Shown: positions 23,423-32,657, counted from the first letter of the stretch. The stretch is 33,101 bases of DNA from an uncultured Bacteroidales bacterium (GCA_902782245.1 CACZMI010000036.1:1-33101), one strand, 5' to 3'. Numbers and translations are program-made. Notes: generated by a model not told the origin, from the letters alone.

Positions 23423-25312
23423 TTACTGTTTGTCATCGCTCGGAGCGGGTATCTTTGACTCATCACCCAACACCTTGTCAAGGTCTGCCTTGGCTGCCAG
23501 ATAATTATAAATTGACTGGCTGTATGTAAGACGGGCCTGTGTAAGCTGTACCTCACTGTTGTTCAGTTCAAGTATGGTACCCTTACCTATCTCATAACGC
23601 TTGCTGGCTATCTCACGTCCCTTCTCGGCCTGCTCAATGGCCTCATGGTTACTGGCCACCTGCTCGGCATTGGCCTTCATGTTGTCCACGTAACTGCGCA
23701 CCTGCATACCCAACTGCTTCTCTGTATAGTCAATATTCTGACTCAGCTGGCTTATCTGCAACTTTGTACTGCGCAGTTTGGTAAAGTTACCAATACGGAA
23801 AATAGGCACTGAAAGTGACAGCACTATCGATGAACTCTTGGCCCATGTATAATCACCTACGTTCCAGTTGTCATTGTAAAGAGACTGGAAAGAATAAGTA
23901 CCGGCCAGTGCCAGAGTAGGCATAAAATTCATCTTCTGAACCTTGAGTGTCTGGTTGAGCATAGTCTCATTATTCTTGAGCTGACGCATATTGGTATTGT
24001 TCTCAAGAGAGTAGTCTCCGGCTGTAAGCGACTCCATGTAGAGTTGGTCCTCATAATCCTCCATGCTGCCCTCAACCTCAATCTCTGTCTCCGGATCCAT
24101 TCCCATAAGGATCATCAGCTGAAGTTTGGCAAGCGTCACCGCATTGCGGGCCTGCAGGACAGTGGGATTCAGGCTGCGCAGCTGGACCTCGGCGCTTATC
24201 TTGTCATACTCACTGGTACCACCCAGTTCGTAAAGTGACTTTACCACATTGAAGTTCTTCTCTGCCTGCTCCATGCTCTTGCACAGTACGTCATAGCTGT
24301 CCTGAGCCAGTATAACCTGATAATAGGCCTTGGTAACCTGGTTTACCAGATCCAGCTTTGAACTGCGGCTCTGCTCAACTGCATTATCCAGGTCACTCTT
24401 GGTAAGGTTCATGGTAGCATAAACCGTAGGAGCAAACAGCGGCAGGCTTACCTGTATCTGTCCGTTCCATGTACTGGTGTTGTCCTGACCCATCTTGAAC
24501 TCCATTCCGTTAAGTTTCATCACGGCTGCCAGCACGGTATACTGTACCGTTCCGTTAAAATCGGCGCTGGGCAAGAGTGCCTGCCAGGCCTCATCCTTGC
24601 TGATTTTCTTAACCTCAATCTGTTGCTCGGCCACCTTGATGGTGGGGTTCTCACTCAAGGCGATGCTGATAGCGTCATCCAGGGTCAGTTTTACAGTCTG
24701 ACCTGTCTCCTGACCTTTTACCGGCACTCCTGCAATCAGGAGCGCTATTCCTCTGAGCAGCACCACCATCGTACCGTCAATGAGTTCATCATAACGGAAC
24801 AAACCTGTCTCGGACTCCTTGTTGGCCATGGCCCCCATTGTCCTGAAGGCTTTCATGAGCACATCCATATTAAGGTCATCACGGAACACGCCTTGCTTTA
24901 CGCCAAGTTCCATAAAACAGCGCATGCGGTTGGCCATATCGGCCAGATGCTCATGGAAAATTTTCTTTAGACGGGGATACTTGTCCATATCCGAGAACTT
25001 GTTGTGGTCTGTCTCACCGGACTCATTCAGGATTATTTCCAGATGATTGATAATAACTGACAATACATCTTCTTCACGGCTGATCTCATCCTCAATTGTC
25101 CGGGACATAAGGGCTGTATGTCTCTTAAAGCATTCAATAAGTAGTTCCTCCTTATTGCCAAAAATCTCATAAAGGGTACGCTTGGAAACCGACAGTTCCT
25201 GAGCCACATCGTCCATTCTGACCGACAGGTTACCACACTTGAGAACTATCTCTGATGTGGCCTCGATAGCCCTCTGGCGTATATCGTCCCTGTTTGTCGG
25301 ATTGATTATCAT
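23423..25312 (-). CDS. TetR-type regulator fused to TolC-type outer-membrane efflux channel
   Basis: The start is placed at ATG 25312; the open frame extends to a TTG inside the -7 box. The product is 629 residues with no stop or frame change between the two halves. Residues 1-60 are a TetR helix-turn-helix (LSVRMDDVAQELSVSKRTLY, then EIFGNKEELL). About 61-180 are the helical TetR ligand/dimer region. Residues about 182-201 (MVVLLRGIALLIAGVPVKGQ) are hydrophobic and end like a signal peptide. From about 208 (LTLDDAISIALSENPTIKVA) to the end is a TolC/OMF channel with both repeats (second near residue 420 onward). DNA binding and an outer-membrane barrel need different compartments, so internal initiation at Met182 or cleavage seems necessary. 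It is first in the efflux operon. Confidence 0.9.
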   Translation of the reverse strand: MIINPTNRDDIRQRAIEATSEIVLKCGNLSVRMDDVAQELSVSKRTLYEIFGNKEELLIECFKRHTALMSRTIEDEISREEDVLSVIINHLEIILNESGETDHNKFSDMDKYPRLKKIFHEHLADMANRMRCFMELGVKQGVFRDDLNMDVLMKAFRTMGAMANKESETGLFRYDELIDGTMVVLLRGIALLIAGVPVKGQETGQTVKLTLDDAISIALSENPTIKVAEQQIEVKKISKDEAWQALLPSADFNGTVQYTVLAAVMKLNGMEFKMGQDNTSTWNGQIQVSLPLFAPTVYATMNLTKSDLDNAVEQSRSSKLDLVNQVTKAYYQVILAQDSYDVLCKSMEQAEKNFNVVKSLYELGGTSEYDKISAEVQLRSLNPTVLQARNAVTLAKLQLMILMGMDPETEIEVEGSMEDYEDQLYMESLTAGDYSLENNTNMRQLKNNETMLNQTLKVQKMNFMPTLALAGTYSFQSLYNDNWNVGDYTWAKSSSIVLSLSVPIFRIGNFTKLRSTKLQISQLSQNIDYTEKQLGMQVRSYVDNMKANAEQVASNHEAIEQAEKGREIASKRYEIGKGTILELNNSEVQLTQARLTYSQSIYNYLAAKADLDKVLGDESKIPAPSDDKQ

Positions 25313-25336
25313 GAATTCGTCCTTTGTTTCAGGCCG

Positions 25337-25344
25337 CAAAGATA
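25337..25344 (-). promoter_or_regulatory. -7 box of the RND efflux operon
   Basis: On the minus strand this is TATCTTTG, an exact TAnnTTTG match, 24 bases before the ATG at 25312. Just upstream lies the palindrome at 25348-25376, covering where the -33 element should be. Confidence 0.65.
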
Positions 25345-25347
25345 CAA

Positions 25348-25376
25348 GAAAACTCTACACGACGTGCAGAGTTTTC
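25348..25376. promoter_or_regulatory. Candidate operator of the TetR-like regulator
   Basis: A 29-bp inverted repeat with a single central base and one mismatched pair; half-sites are GAAAACTCTACACG and CGTGCAGAGTTTTC. It starts 3 bases upstream of the -7 box and spans the -33 position. Placement and symmetry fit repression by the TetR domain encoded immediately downstream. Confidence 0.7.
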
Positions 25377-25381
25377 CGACC

Positions 25382-25404
25382 AAAACGGCTTATTTAGCCA
25401 TTTT
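25382..25404 (-). terminator. Possible terminator of the beta-barrel gene pair
   Basis: A short hairpin (AAAATGGCT / AGCCGTTTT on the minus strand, one mismatch, loop of 5) is followed by a short T-run, 46 bases after the stop of the gene at 25450. It is weak but well placed. Confidence 0.45.
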
Positions 25405-25449
25405 TAGCACTTATGCATAGAACTTATCATCAAGGGCAATCCCAGCGTG

Positions 25450-26118
25450 TCAAAAATAGTAACAGACTTTTATCGGGAATGAATTCAAATCCATTCCGTA
25501 TGTGATTGCACCCAGGACAGAATTGGATAAACCGGCCTTGACACGCTCTTCCTTTGCCGTACGGGTCAGGGCCTCAAAAGACAATACAGACAGTCTGAAC
25601 CCCCAATGTTTATTTCTTGTCATGTATTCCAGACATAAAGGCTCCAACAGCACATCATGATATGAACTGCCCTGTATTATAAGATGACGGTATGAAAGTG
25701 AAACTATCAGATTCAGTTTTTTGTTGATGGCCGTTGATTTAGACAGGCCGGCCATAAGTGCCTCAACATAAGCATTTCCCTCATCCTTATCACCGTCAAG
25801 TTCCCTGAACGACGAGTGCGAGACATCTGCCATAGCACCCACCTCTAATCCGAAACCGTCCTCAAACCTGTAACCGGCTCCCAAAGAGATAAGTCTCTCA
25901 TTGCTTGAGTAGAGCGAATAACCGTCTCCCTTGGCTGTGGTGGCGGGATAACCTGTCAGATAGGTATTGGTCTGTTCATCATTCCTTTGATCAATATTAA
26001 TTCCGGACGTGATGAATGCATCACCTGTGTAAAGATAAAAGCCACTGTTCTGTGCCACAGCCTCCCGTGCCGAAAGGCATGCTGCAATTACCGTAAAAGC
26101 AAACAATATCTTTTTCAT
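25450..26118 (-). CDS. Predicted outer-membrane beta-barrel protein
   Basis: The ATG at 26118 (MKKILFAFTVIAACLSAREA) is preferred to an in-frame TTG at 26133 that overlaps the upstream stop. The product is 222 residues with a signal peptide ending AVAQ at about residue 23. The mature part shows alternating strands such as RLISLGAGYRFEDGFGLEVG and IVSLSYRHLIIQG, and a terminal aromatic VCYYF, as recognised by the BAM machinery. It starts 11 bases after the related barrel gene, so the pair is probably co-transcribed. The two proteins share the LGAGY motif and the same terminal pattern but are otherwise divergent. Function unknown. Confidence 0.75.
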   Translation of the reverse strand: MKKILFAFTVIAACLSAREAVAQNSGFYLYTGDAFITSGINIDQRNDEQTNTYLTGYPATTAKGDGYSLYSSNERLISLGAGYRFEDGFGLEVGAMADVSHSSFRELDGDKDEGNAYVEALMAGLSKSTAINKKLNLIVSLSYRHLIIQGSSYHDVLLEPLCLEYMTRNKHWGFRLSVLSFEALTRTAKEERVKAGLSNSVLGAITYGMDLNSFPIKVCYYF

Positions 26119-26129
26119 AGTACCAACCG

Positions 26130-26708
26130 TCAAAAATAGTATACCAAACCTAATGACACATTATTGAAACCGAACACATATACAGGGCCTGATTTATCGG
26201 CAAATCCCGAAACCGGGAAATACACTCCGAATTCTCCTATTCCTGCGATTATTCCCAAGGAACTGTTATTCCCGCGGTACTCAAAAGCCAGAGGAACTAC
26301 TGTCACTCCAGCCAAACCGAGTCGTTTTTTTTCTATGGACCCTGTCAGGTAATCCAACTCCAATTGCGGTACATACTTAAGATTACCGGGAATGTCTTTG
26401 TGATAGACAAATGCTGACATCAAGCCGGTCAGACCTCCTTTGACCTCTGTATTTGACTCTAACCGGAATGTATTATACGCTACTCCCAACTCACAACTGA
26501 ACGAACGTGATAAGTGATAGCCGGCACCCAGCGATACGGCAATGTTATTTGAGTTATTTAATGATGAACTGGCCATTTCAGCCTGGCCACCGGCCACCAG
26601 ATAAAACCTGTTGCCGGATTCCCCGGCAGGGTTAGTTGCAAATGCAGGAGATATGAACGATAACGCCAGAAAAGCATTGCAAACAAAAAGGAAAGATTTT
26701 CTTTTCAT
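26130..26708 (-). CDS. Predicted outer-membrane beta-barrel protein
   Basis: The product has 192 residues. The signal peptide ends PAFA at about residue 25. The mature part is beta-strand rich: NRFYLVAGGQAEMASSS, NIAVSLGAGYHLSRSFSCEL and SLGIIAGIGEFGVYFPVSGF. It ends LGLVYYF, a C-terminal aromatic signal of outer-membrane barrels. The size suggests an eight-stranded barrel. A clear -7 box (26731-26738) stands 22 bases before the start. It heads a two-gene unit with the barrel gene at 25450. No specific family recognised; porin-like or structural roles are both possible. Confidence 0.75.
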   Translation of the reverse strand: MKRKSFLFVCNAFLALSFISPAFATNPAGESGNRFYLVAGGQAEMASSSLNNSNNIAVSLGAGYHLSRSFSCELGVAYNTFRLESNTEVKGGLTGLMSAFVYHKDIPGNLKYVPQLELDYLTGSIEKKRLGLAGVTVVPLAFEYRGNNSSLGIIAGIGEFGVYFPVSGFADKSGPVYVFGFNNVSLGLVYYF

Positions 26709-26730
26709 AAAAGACCAATGTTTACTCCCG

Positions 26731-26738
26731 CAAATATA
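26731..26738 (-). promoter_or_regulatory. -7 box of the beta-barrel gene pair
   Basis: TATATTTG on the minus strand, an exact TAnnTTTG match, 22 bases before the ATG at 26708. Confidence 0.55.
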
Positions 26739-26754
26739 ACAAGTTCCAAAACAA

Positions 26755-26785
26755 AAACGGCCCCGACAATATGCCAGAGCCGTTT
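26755..26785 (-). terminator. Terminator of the secA operon
   Basis: On the minus strand, a stem of 13 pairs including three G-T wobbles (outer part AAACGGC / GCCGTTT) with a 5-base loop is followed by TTGTTTT. It lies 22 bases after the stop of the gene at 26808. Confidence 0.75.
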
Positions 26786-26807
26786 ATTATAATTATTTAA
26801 CTGATTC

Positions 26808-27251
26808 TTACTCGGCAAGCAAGTCCTTGAGGAAGGAGTCAAGTTCCTCATCCAGACCTTGCATAAGACTCTGGCTCAAGAGGGTGTTGTCCTCGTCAAA
26901 GAGCATCAGTTCAGCTACGGTCTCACGGTCATCATCCACAAGTACGAATGAGAAGGGTTTCCAGATGGCCAGAGTTTCCAATGGCTGCTCGGCATCTATA
27001 TCCTTGAGGATACGGCGCAGAGCCTTTTCCATTACCTGGTAGAAATCCTCCTCGGGTATCTCTACAAGGTCCGAAAGGCGGGTGGTGGCCAGGTCGCGGT
27101 CATCATCACTTACGGTTACCTCACCGGTCTCACGTATGGGCATGATATGAATATCAGTCACTACCGACTGTTCCTGAGGACGACGGAATTCGTTGATTAC
27201 CCCTGTCAGGAGTGTCTTGATTTCCTGGAATGATGATTCGCTTAATCTCAT
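26808..27251 (-). CDS. Acidic hypothetical protein downstream of secA
   Basis: The product has 147 residues, soluble, with no signal peptide or membrane segment and a strongly acidic C-terminal half (ending LDEELDSFLKDLLAE). An N-terminal helix (LSESSFQEIKTLLTGVINEF) leads into a mixed alpha/beta region with FVLVDDDRETVAELMLFDED. It starts 22 bases after the secA stop, and a terminator follows, so it is very probably co-transcribed with secA. I do not recognise the family. Whether it acts with SecA is unknown; acidic charge and linkage would allow a chaperone-like role, but nothing in the sequence proves it. Confidence 0.7.
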   Translation of the reverse strand: MRLSESSFQEIKTLLTGVINEFRRPQEQSVVTDIHIMPIRETGEVTVSDDDRDLATTRLSDLVEIPEEDFYQVMEKALRRILKDIDAEQPLETLAIWKPFSFVLVDDDRETVAELMLFDEDNTLLSQSLMQGLDEELDSFLKDLLAE

Positions 27252-27273
27252 AGCTGTATGGTTTTATCTTGTT

Positions 27274-30200
27274 TTACAGACCTTGACCGTGGCAGTTCTT
27301 GAACTTCTTGCCGCTTCCGCACGGGCACGGATCATTACGTCCCGGTGTCTTGTCCACGCGGATGGGCTCACGTACCTGCTGACGGGTATCACGTCCGGCT
27401 GCCGCACGCTGGTTGGGATCACCCAGGTCGCTGTTGCGGTTCTCGGTGTACTGACGGCGCTGCTGACGGTTCTGGGCCGGGGCCTCACGTACCTGATCGG
27501 GATCGGGCTCCGGAATCTGACCGCGCATAAGAATGGATATTGTCTGGAGAATGGATACTGTCTGGTCATTCATTTTGTTGACCATATTGTCAAACAGGTT
27601 CACAGACTCCAGCTTGAATATCAGCAAGGGGTCTTTCTGCTCATAACTGGCGTTCTGTACGGAGTGCTTGAGTTCATCAAGCTCACGCAGGTTCTCCTTC
27701 CAGCACTCATCAATGGTGTGCAGCAGGATTGCCTTCTGGAATGATGTCACTACGCTCTTGCCCTCGCTCTCATATGCCTCCTTGAGGTTACACGGAATCT
27801 GATATACGCGGCGTCCGTCGGTTATGGGAATCAGTATGTTCTCGTAGCGGTCACCCTGCTCCTCAAATACCTTCTTTATAACCGGAGTCACAATCTGGGC
27901 CATACGCTCACACTTGCGCTTGAAGTTGTCCATTGCGGCATTGAATATGCGCTCGGACACCTCATCGACCTTCATCTTGGAGAACTCCTCCTCAGTGAAC
28001 GGGAGTTCGATGGCAAGTACGCGGAATGCCTCCATCTGCAGGCTCTCGTAGTCAGCGCAGTTCTCGGCTGCTCCGGCTGAGCGGTCCCAGATCATATTGG
28101 CTATATCCATACCGATACGCTCACCAATCAGGGCGTGACGGCGCTTCTCATAAACTACTGTACGCTGCTTGTTCATCACATCATCGTACTCCAGCAAGCG
28201 CTTACGGATACCAAAGTGATTCTCCTCAACTTTCTTTTGTGCCTGCTCAATACGCTTGGTGATGAAGCTGTTCTCAATCATCTCATCCTCCTGCAGACCA
28301 AGCTTGTCCATAAGCGGAGCGATACGGTCTGATCCGAACAGACGCATCAGGTTATCCTCAAGTGAGATAAAGAATACCGATGAACCCGGATCTCCCTGAC
28401 GTCCTGCACGGCCACGCAACTGGCGGTCAACTCGGCGGCTCTCATGACGCTCCGTACCAACTATGGCCAGACCGCCTGCGGCACGAACCTCGGGTGACAG
28501 TTTGATATCGGTACCACGACCTGCCATATTGGTGGCTATGGTAACTATGCTCTTCTGACCGGCCTTGGCCACGATATCGGCCTCCTTCTGGTGCAGTTTG
28601 GCGTTCAATACATTATGCTCTATCTTACGCATGGTAAGCATACGGCTCAGCTGCTCACTTATCTCGACCGATGTGGTACCAACCAATACCGGACGGCCCT
28701 CGCCTACCAGCTTGACTATCTCCTCGATGACTGCCTTGTACTTCTCACGTTTGGTCTTGTATATGCGATCATTCTGGTCGATACGTGCAATGGGCTTGTT
28801 GGTTGGGATCACCACCACATCCAACTTGTAGATATCCCAGAACTCACCTGCCTCTGTCTCGGCCGTACCGGTCATACCGGCCAGCTTGTGATACATACGG
28901 AAGTAGTTCTGCAGGGTAATCGTTGCGAATGTCTGGGTAGCGGCCTCGATGTTAACGCGCTCCTTGGCCTCAACAGCCTGGTGCAGTCCGTCGCTCCAGC
29001 GGCGGCCCTCCATTACACGGCCGGTCTGCTCATCAACGATCTTAACCTTGCCATCCTCAGTCACAATGTAGTCAACATCGCGCTCAAACATGCAGTAGGC
29101 CTTGAGCAGCTGGTTGATGGTATGTATGCGCTCGCTCTTGACGGCGTAGTTGGTAAGCAGTTCATCCTTCTTGGCCAGACGCTCCTCCTGAGTCAAGTCT
29201 TTCTCATTCTCAAGTTCTGACAGCTGTGATGCTATGTCAGGAAGTATAAAGAAATCGGGATCCTGGTTGGTGCCGCTTATAAGCTCAACACCCTTATCAG
29301 TAAGGTCAACGCTGTTGAGTTTCTCGTCAATTACAAAGTACAGCGGCTCCACAGCCTCAGGCATACGCTTGTTCTGCTGCTCCATGTAGATCTCCTCGGT
29401 TTTCTGCATGCCCACCTTCATGCCCGGCTCACTCAGGAACTTAATCAGAGCCTTGTTCTTGGGCAGGGCCTTGAAACTGCGGAAGAGTGACAGGAAACCT
29501 TCGGCACGCTCGTTCTCATCGTCCGAGTTCACCTTCTTGCGGGCATCGGCCAGGAACTGCGTAGCCAGACGCTTCTGGGCCTCGAACAACTGCTCCACCT
29601 GCGGACGCAACTGCTCGAACTGCTGGTCGTCGCCCTTGGGTACGGGACCCGATATGATAAGAGGTGTACGGGCATCATCAATGAGCACGGAGTCCACCTC
29701 ATCCACGATTGCATAGTTGTGTCCGCGCTGTACCAGCTCGTTGGGATGGCCGGCCATATTGTCACGCAGATAGTCAAAACCGAACTCGTTATTGGTACCG
29801 AATGTGATATCGGCACGATATGCGTTACGGCGTGCCTCGGAGTTGGGCTGATGCTTGTCGATGCAGTCAACCGACAGTCCGTGGAACATATAGAGCGGGC
29901 CCATCCACTCGGCATCACGCTTGGCCAGGTAATCGTTCACAGTTACAACGTGTACGCCGTTGCCTGTCAGGGCGTTAAGGAATACCGGAAGGGTTGCCAC
30001 AAGGGTCTTACCTTCACCGGTAGCCATCTCGGCAATCTTACCCTTATGCAGTACCACGCCACCGAACAACTGTACATCGTAATGGATCATGTTCCATACG
30101 GTATCGTTACCGCCGGCTACCCAGTGCTGCTGCCACAGTGCCTTATCACCATCGATGATTACAAAATCATGCTTTGCTGCCAGGTCACGGTCAAAATCGG

Positions 30201-30594
30201 TGGCCGTTACCTCAACCTGCTCATTCTGTGTAAAGCGGCGTGCAGTATCCTTGATTATGGCGAACACATCGGGAAGGACTTCATCCAGGACCACCTCATA
30301 GCGATCCAGAACCTCCTTCTCAAGTTTATCTATCTGGTTGAACAGCGGTTCTCTTTCCTCAAGTTCCGTCTGCTCTACCTTTGCCTTAAGTTCCTCTATA
30401 CGTTTTTTCTCAGGTATGACAAAATCCTGTACTTTCTTGCGGATTGCCTGTGTTGCTGCACGCAACTCATCATTGGAAAGTTTCTCATACTTAGGGTAAG
30501 CTGCCTTGATCTTCTCCACCCACGGCTGAATCTCCTTGATATCGCGGGTCTGCTTGTTTCCGAACAGTTTACCTATAAATTCATTAAATCCCAT
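27274..30594 (-). CDS. secA: Preprotein translocase ATPase SecA
   Basis: The product has 1106 residues, longer than the E. coli protein (901) but normal for Bacteroidetes, with extra sequence in the region of 340-500. It drives proteins through SecYEG. Visible motifs are [17 protein letters not shown] (Walker A, about 190), [39 protein letters not shown] (Walker B), [15 protein letters not shown] and the second-domain [15 protein letters not shown]. The C-terminal tail is rich in Gln/Arg and ends with the zinc-binding SEC-C motif [19 protein letters not shown], which binds SecB or ribosomes. A -7 box is at 30654-30661. Confidence 0.98.
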   Translation of the reverse strand: MGFNEFIGKLFGNKQTRDIKEIQPWVEKIKAAYPKYEKLSNDELRAATQAIRKKVQDFVIPEKKRIEELKAKVEQTELEEREPLFNQIDKLEKEVLDRYEVVLDEVLPDVFAIIKDTARRFTQNEQVEVTATDFDRDLAAKHDFVIIDGDKALWQQHWVAGGNDTVWNMIHYDVQLFGGVVLHKGKIAEMATGEGKTLVATLPVFLNALTGNGVHVVTVNDYLAKRDAEWMGPLYMFHGLSVDCIDKHQPNSEARRNAYRADITFGTNNEFGFDYLRDNMAGHPNELVQRGHNYAIVDEVDSVLIDDARTPLIISGPVPKGDDQQFEQLRPQVEQLFEAQKRLATQFLADARKKVNSDDENERAEGFLSLFRSFKALPKNKALIKFLSEPGMKVGMQKTEEIYMEQQNKRMPEAVEPLYFVIDEKLNSVDLTDKGVELISGTNQDPDFFILPDIASQLSELENEKDLTQEERLAKKDELLTNYAVKSERIHTINQLLKAYCMFERDVDYIVTEDGKVKIVDEQTGRVMEGRRWSDGLHQAVEAKERVNIEAATQTFATITLQNYFRMYHKLAGMTGTAETEAGEFWDIYKLDVVVIPTNKPIARIDQNDRIYKTKREKYKAVIEEIVKLVGEGRPVLVGTTSVEISEQLSRMLTMRKIEHNVLNAKLHQKEADIVAKAGQKSIVTIATNMAGRGTDIKLSPEVRAAGGLAIVGTERHESRRVDRQLRGRAGRQGDPGSSVFFISLEDNLMRLFGSDRIAPLMDKLGLQEDEMIENSFITKRIEQAQKKVEENHFGIRKRLLEYDDVMNKQRTVVYEKRRHALIGERIGMDIANMIWDRSAGAAENCADYESLQMEAFRVLAIELPFTEEEFSKMKVDEVSERIFNAAMDNFKRKCERMAQIVTPVIKKVFEEQGDRYENILIPITDGRRVYQIPCNLKEAYESEGKSVVTSFQKAILLHTIDECWKENLRELDELKHSVQNASYEQKDPLLIFKLESVNLFDNMVNKMNDQTVSILQTISILMRGQIPEPDPDQVREAPAQNRQQRRQYTENRNSDLGDPNQRAAAGRDTRQQVREPIRVDKTPGRNDPCPCGSGKKFKNCHGQGL

Positions 30595-30653
30595 TATGCG
30601 GTATTTCTATTGATTACTACTGTTAACCGGCACGCAAAATCCGTGCCGAAATG

Positions 30654-30661
30654 CAAAGTTA
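30654..30661 (-). promoter_or_regulatory. -7 box of secA
   Basis: TAACTTTG on the minus strand, an exact match to TAnnTTTG, 59 bases before the secA ATG. The leader between contains a small hairpin (GGCACGGATTTTGCGTGCC). Confidence 0.6.
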
Positions 30662-30703
30662 CTCTTTTTGCAATAATTTGCGCCATTTTTGTCACATCAT
30701 CTA

Positions 30704-30746
30704 CAAAATAGTACAAAAGGGGACAGTCCCCTTTTGTACTATTTTG
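30704..30746. repeat. 43-bp perfect palindrome between secA and ilvD
   Basis: Two 21-base arms are exact reverse complements around a single central A (30725). The core is GGGGACAGTCCCC, flanked by TTTTG runs. It is a very strong hairpin on either strand, in a gap where neither divergent gene needs a terminator. It resembles REP-type or transposon-related palindromes, or a divergent regulatory site. Confidence 0.85.
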
Positions 30747-30772
30747 CATATTTTGCATAAAAATGTTTTGCA
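30742..30772 (+). repeat. Tandem TTTTGCATA repeats upstream of ilvD
   Basis: Two adjacent copies of TTTTGCATA (30742-30750, 30751-30759) and a partial third TTTTGCA (30766-30772) lead up to the ilvD promoter. The third copy includes the probable -33 TTTG. They overlap the right end of the 43-bp palindrome by five bases. Confidence 0.6.
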
Positions 30773-30796
30773 CTACCTATTAAATAGGTAACTTTG
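30767..30796 (+). promoter_or_regulatory. ilvD promoter with embedded palindromic operator
   Basis: TTTG at 30767-30770 and TAACTTTG at 30789-30796 are separated by 18 bases, close to the Bacteroidetes -33/-7 spacing. Between them, TACCTATT-A-AATAGGTA (30774-30790) is a 17-bp perfect palindrome overlapping the first two bases of the -7 box, the expected place for a repressor site. Confidence 0.6.
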
Positions 30797-30854
30797 CATT
30801 TCAATTACGCCGGATGGGGTAATTGTGAATATATATACAGAAAATTTGAATGTT

Positions 30855-32657
30855 ATGAAGATTCCATTGAGAAGTGACCAGTGTACCGTAGGACGCCGCA
30901 TGGCGGGAGCCAGAGCTCTCTGGGTTGCCAACGGTATGAAAAAAGAGCAGATGGGCAAGCCTATTATTGCCATTGCAAACTCTTTCACGCAGTTTGTGCC
31001 GGGTCACGTGCATCTTCATGAGGCCGGTCAGATAATCAAGAAGGAGATAGAGCGCCTGGGCTGCTTTGCGGCCGAGTTCAACACCATTGCCGTTGATGAC
31101 GGCATTGCAATGGGCCACGACGGAATGCTCTACTCACTGCCTTCACGCGACATAATTGCCGACAGCGTAGAATATATGGTCAACGCCCACAAGGCCGATG
31201 CCCTGGTCTGCATAAGCAACTGCGACAAGATTACTCCGGGTATGCTTATGGCCACCATGCGCCTTAACATCCCCACCGTATTCGTAAGCGGCGGCCCGAT
31301 GGAGGCCGGAGAACTGGGCGATGCTCACTTGGACCTTATAGACGCCATGATAAAATCGGCCGATGAAAGCGTATCAGATGCCGATGTTGAGGCTATTGAG
31401 CGCTCAGCCTGCCCCGGTTGCGGATGCTGCTCGGGTATGTTCACCGCCAACTCCATGAACTGCCTCACTGAGGTTCTTGGTCTGGCTCTGCCCGGCAACG
31501 GTACAATTCTGGCTACACATAAGAACCGCGTACAGCTGATGAAGGATGCGGCTGCACTCATAGTAAAGAACGCATTCAAGTACTATCAGGATGGCGATAA
31601 TAGCGTCCTGCCGCTGAGCATAGCCAAGAAGAAGAACTTTGAGAACGCCATGAACCTTGACATAGCCATGGGCGGCTCCACAAATACAATCCTGCACCTG
31701 CTGGCTGTAGCCTGTGAGGCAGGCGTTGACTTTAAGATGGACGATATTGACCGTCTTTCCCGCTCGGTTCCCTGCCTCTGCAAGGTAGCACCCAACACCC
31801 AGAAATATCACGTTCAGGATGTTGGCCGCGCAGGCGGTGTACTGGGTATCCTGGCCGAACTTGCCAAGGGCGGCCTGCTGCATACCGATGCCATGAACGT
31901 AACCGGAATGTCTTACGGAGAACTTATTGACAAATACAGCATACTCAAGGCCGATATCGACCCTGAGGCCAAACGTATATATTCAACCGCTCCCGCACGC
32001 AAGTTCAGCAACGAACTTGGCTCACAGGACTGCACATACAGCACTCTTGACACCGACCGCGCAGAGGGTTGCATCCGCGACCTGCAGCACGCCTACACCA
32101 AGGACGGCGGTCTGGCCATACTTAAGGGTAACATTGCAGTTGACGGCTGCGTTGTAAAGACCGCAGGCGTTGACGAGAGCATCTGGAAGTTCTCAGGTCC
32201 CGCCAAGGTGTTTGACTCACAGGAGGATGCAGTTGACGGCATACTTGGTGGCAAGGTTGTGGCCGGCGATGTGGTGGTAATCACACATGAGGGCCCCAAG
32301 GGTGGTCCCGGCATGCAGGAGATGCTCTACCCCACCTCTTATATCAAGTCACGCCACCTGGGTAAGGCTTGCGCACTGATTACCGACGGCCGTTTCAGTG
32401 GCGGCACATCAGGTCTGAGCATCGGCCACATATCACCCGAGGCAGCCAACGGCGGTGCAATAGGAAAGGTGGTTGACGGCGATATCATTGACATTGACAT
32501 ACCCGCACGCAGCATCAACGTACGCCTAAGTGATGCTGAGCTTGCAGCATGTCCCATGCGTCCGCTTACCCGCAAGCGCGTGGTGGCCAAGAGCCTCAAG
32601 GCTTACGCCAACATGGTAAGTTCGGCCGATAAGGGCGGTGTGAGGATTATAGATTAA
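30855..32657 (+). CDS. ilvD: Dihydroxy-acid dehydratase
   Basis: The ATG at 30855 ([20 protein letters not shown]) fits the family better than an in-frame GTG at 30825. The product is 600 residues, near the usual 610. It dehydrates 2,3-dihydroxy acids to 2-keto acids in valine and isoleucine synthesis. The iron-sulfur ligands are in SNCDKITPG and [19 protein letters not shown]. The start [20 protein letters not shown] and the end [20 protein letters not shown] are family hallmarks. The acetolactate synthase gene follows after 8 bases, so the two are one operon. Confidence 0.97.
   Translation: MKIPLRSDQCTVGRRMAGARALWVANGMKKEQMGKPIIAIANSFTQFVPGHVHLHEAGQIIKKEIERLGCFAAEFNTIAVDDGIAMGHDGMLYSLPSRDIIADSVEYMVNAHKADALVCISNCDKITPGMLMATMRLNIPTVFVSGGPMEAGELGDAHLDLIDAMIKSADESVSDADVEAIERSACPGCGCCSGMFTANSMNCLTEVLGLALPGNGTILATHKNRVQLMKDAAALIVKNAFKYYQDGDNSVLPLSIAKKKNFENAMNLDIAMGGSTNTILHLLAVACEAGVDFKMDDIDRLSRSVPCLCKVAPNTQKYHVQDVGRAGGVLGILAELAKGGLLHTDAMNVTGMSYGELIDKYSILKADIDPEAKRIYSTAPARKFSNELGSQDCTYSTLDTDRAEGCIRDLQHAYTKDGGLAILKGNIAVDGCVVKTAGVDESIWKFSGPAKVFDSQEDAVDGILGGKVVAGDVVVITHEGPKGGPGMQEMLYPTSYIKSRHLGKACALITDGRFSGGTSGLSIGHISPEAANGGAIGKVVDGDIIDIDIPARSINVRLSDAELAACPMRPLTRKRVVAKSLKAYANMVSSADKGGVRIID

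Noticed and set aside
29719-30711. A 330-codon plus-strand ORF antisense to the start of secA
   Set aside because: It is wholly opposite a certain gene, has no recognisable motif, and runs through the secA promoter. Long antisense frames are common in such codon usage.
30742-30772. Arginine-repressor boxes in the TTTTGCATA repeats
   Set aside because: The repeats are direct and not palindromic as ArgR boxes are, and the downstream genes are for branched-chain amino acids.
30825-30854. GTG start giving ilvD ten extra residues
   Set aside because: The residues [10 protein letters not shown] do not match the family's N-terminus, and the ATG at 30855 gives the usual length.
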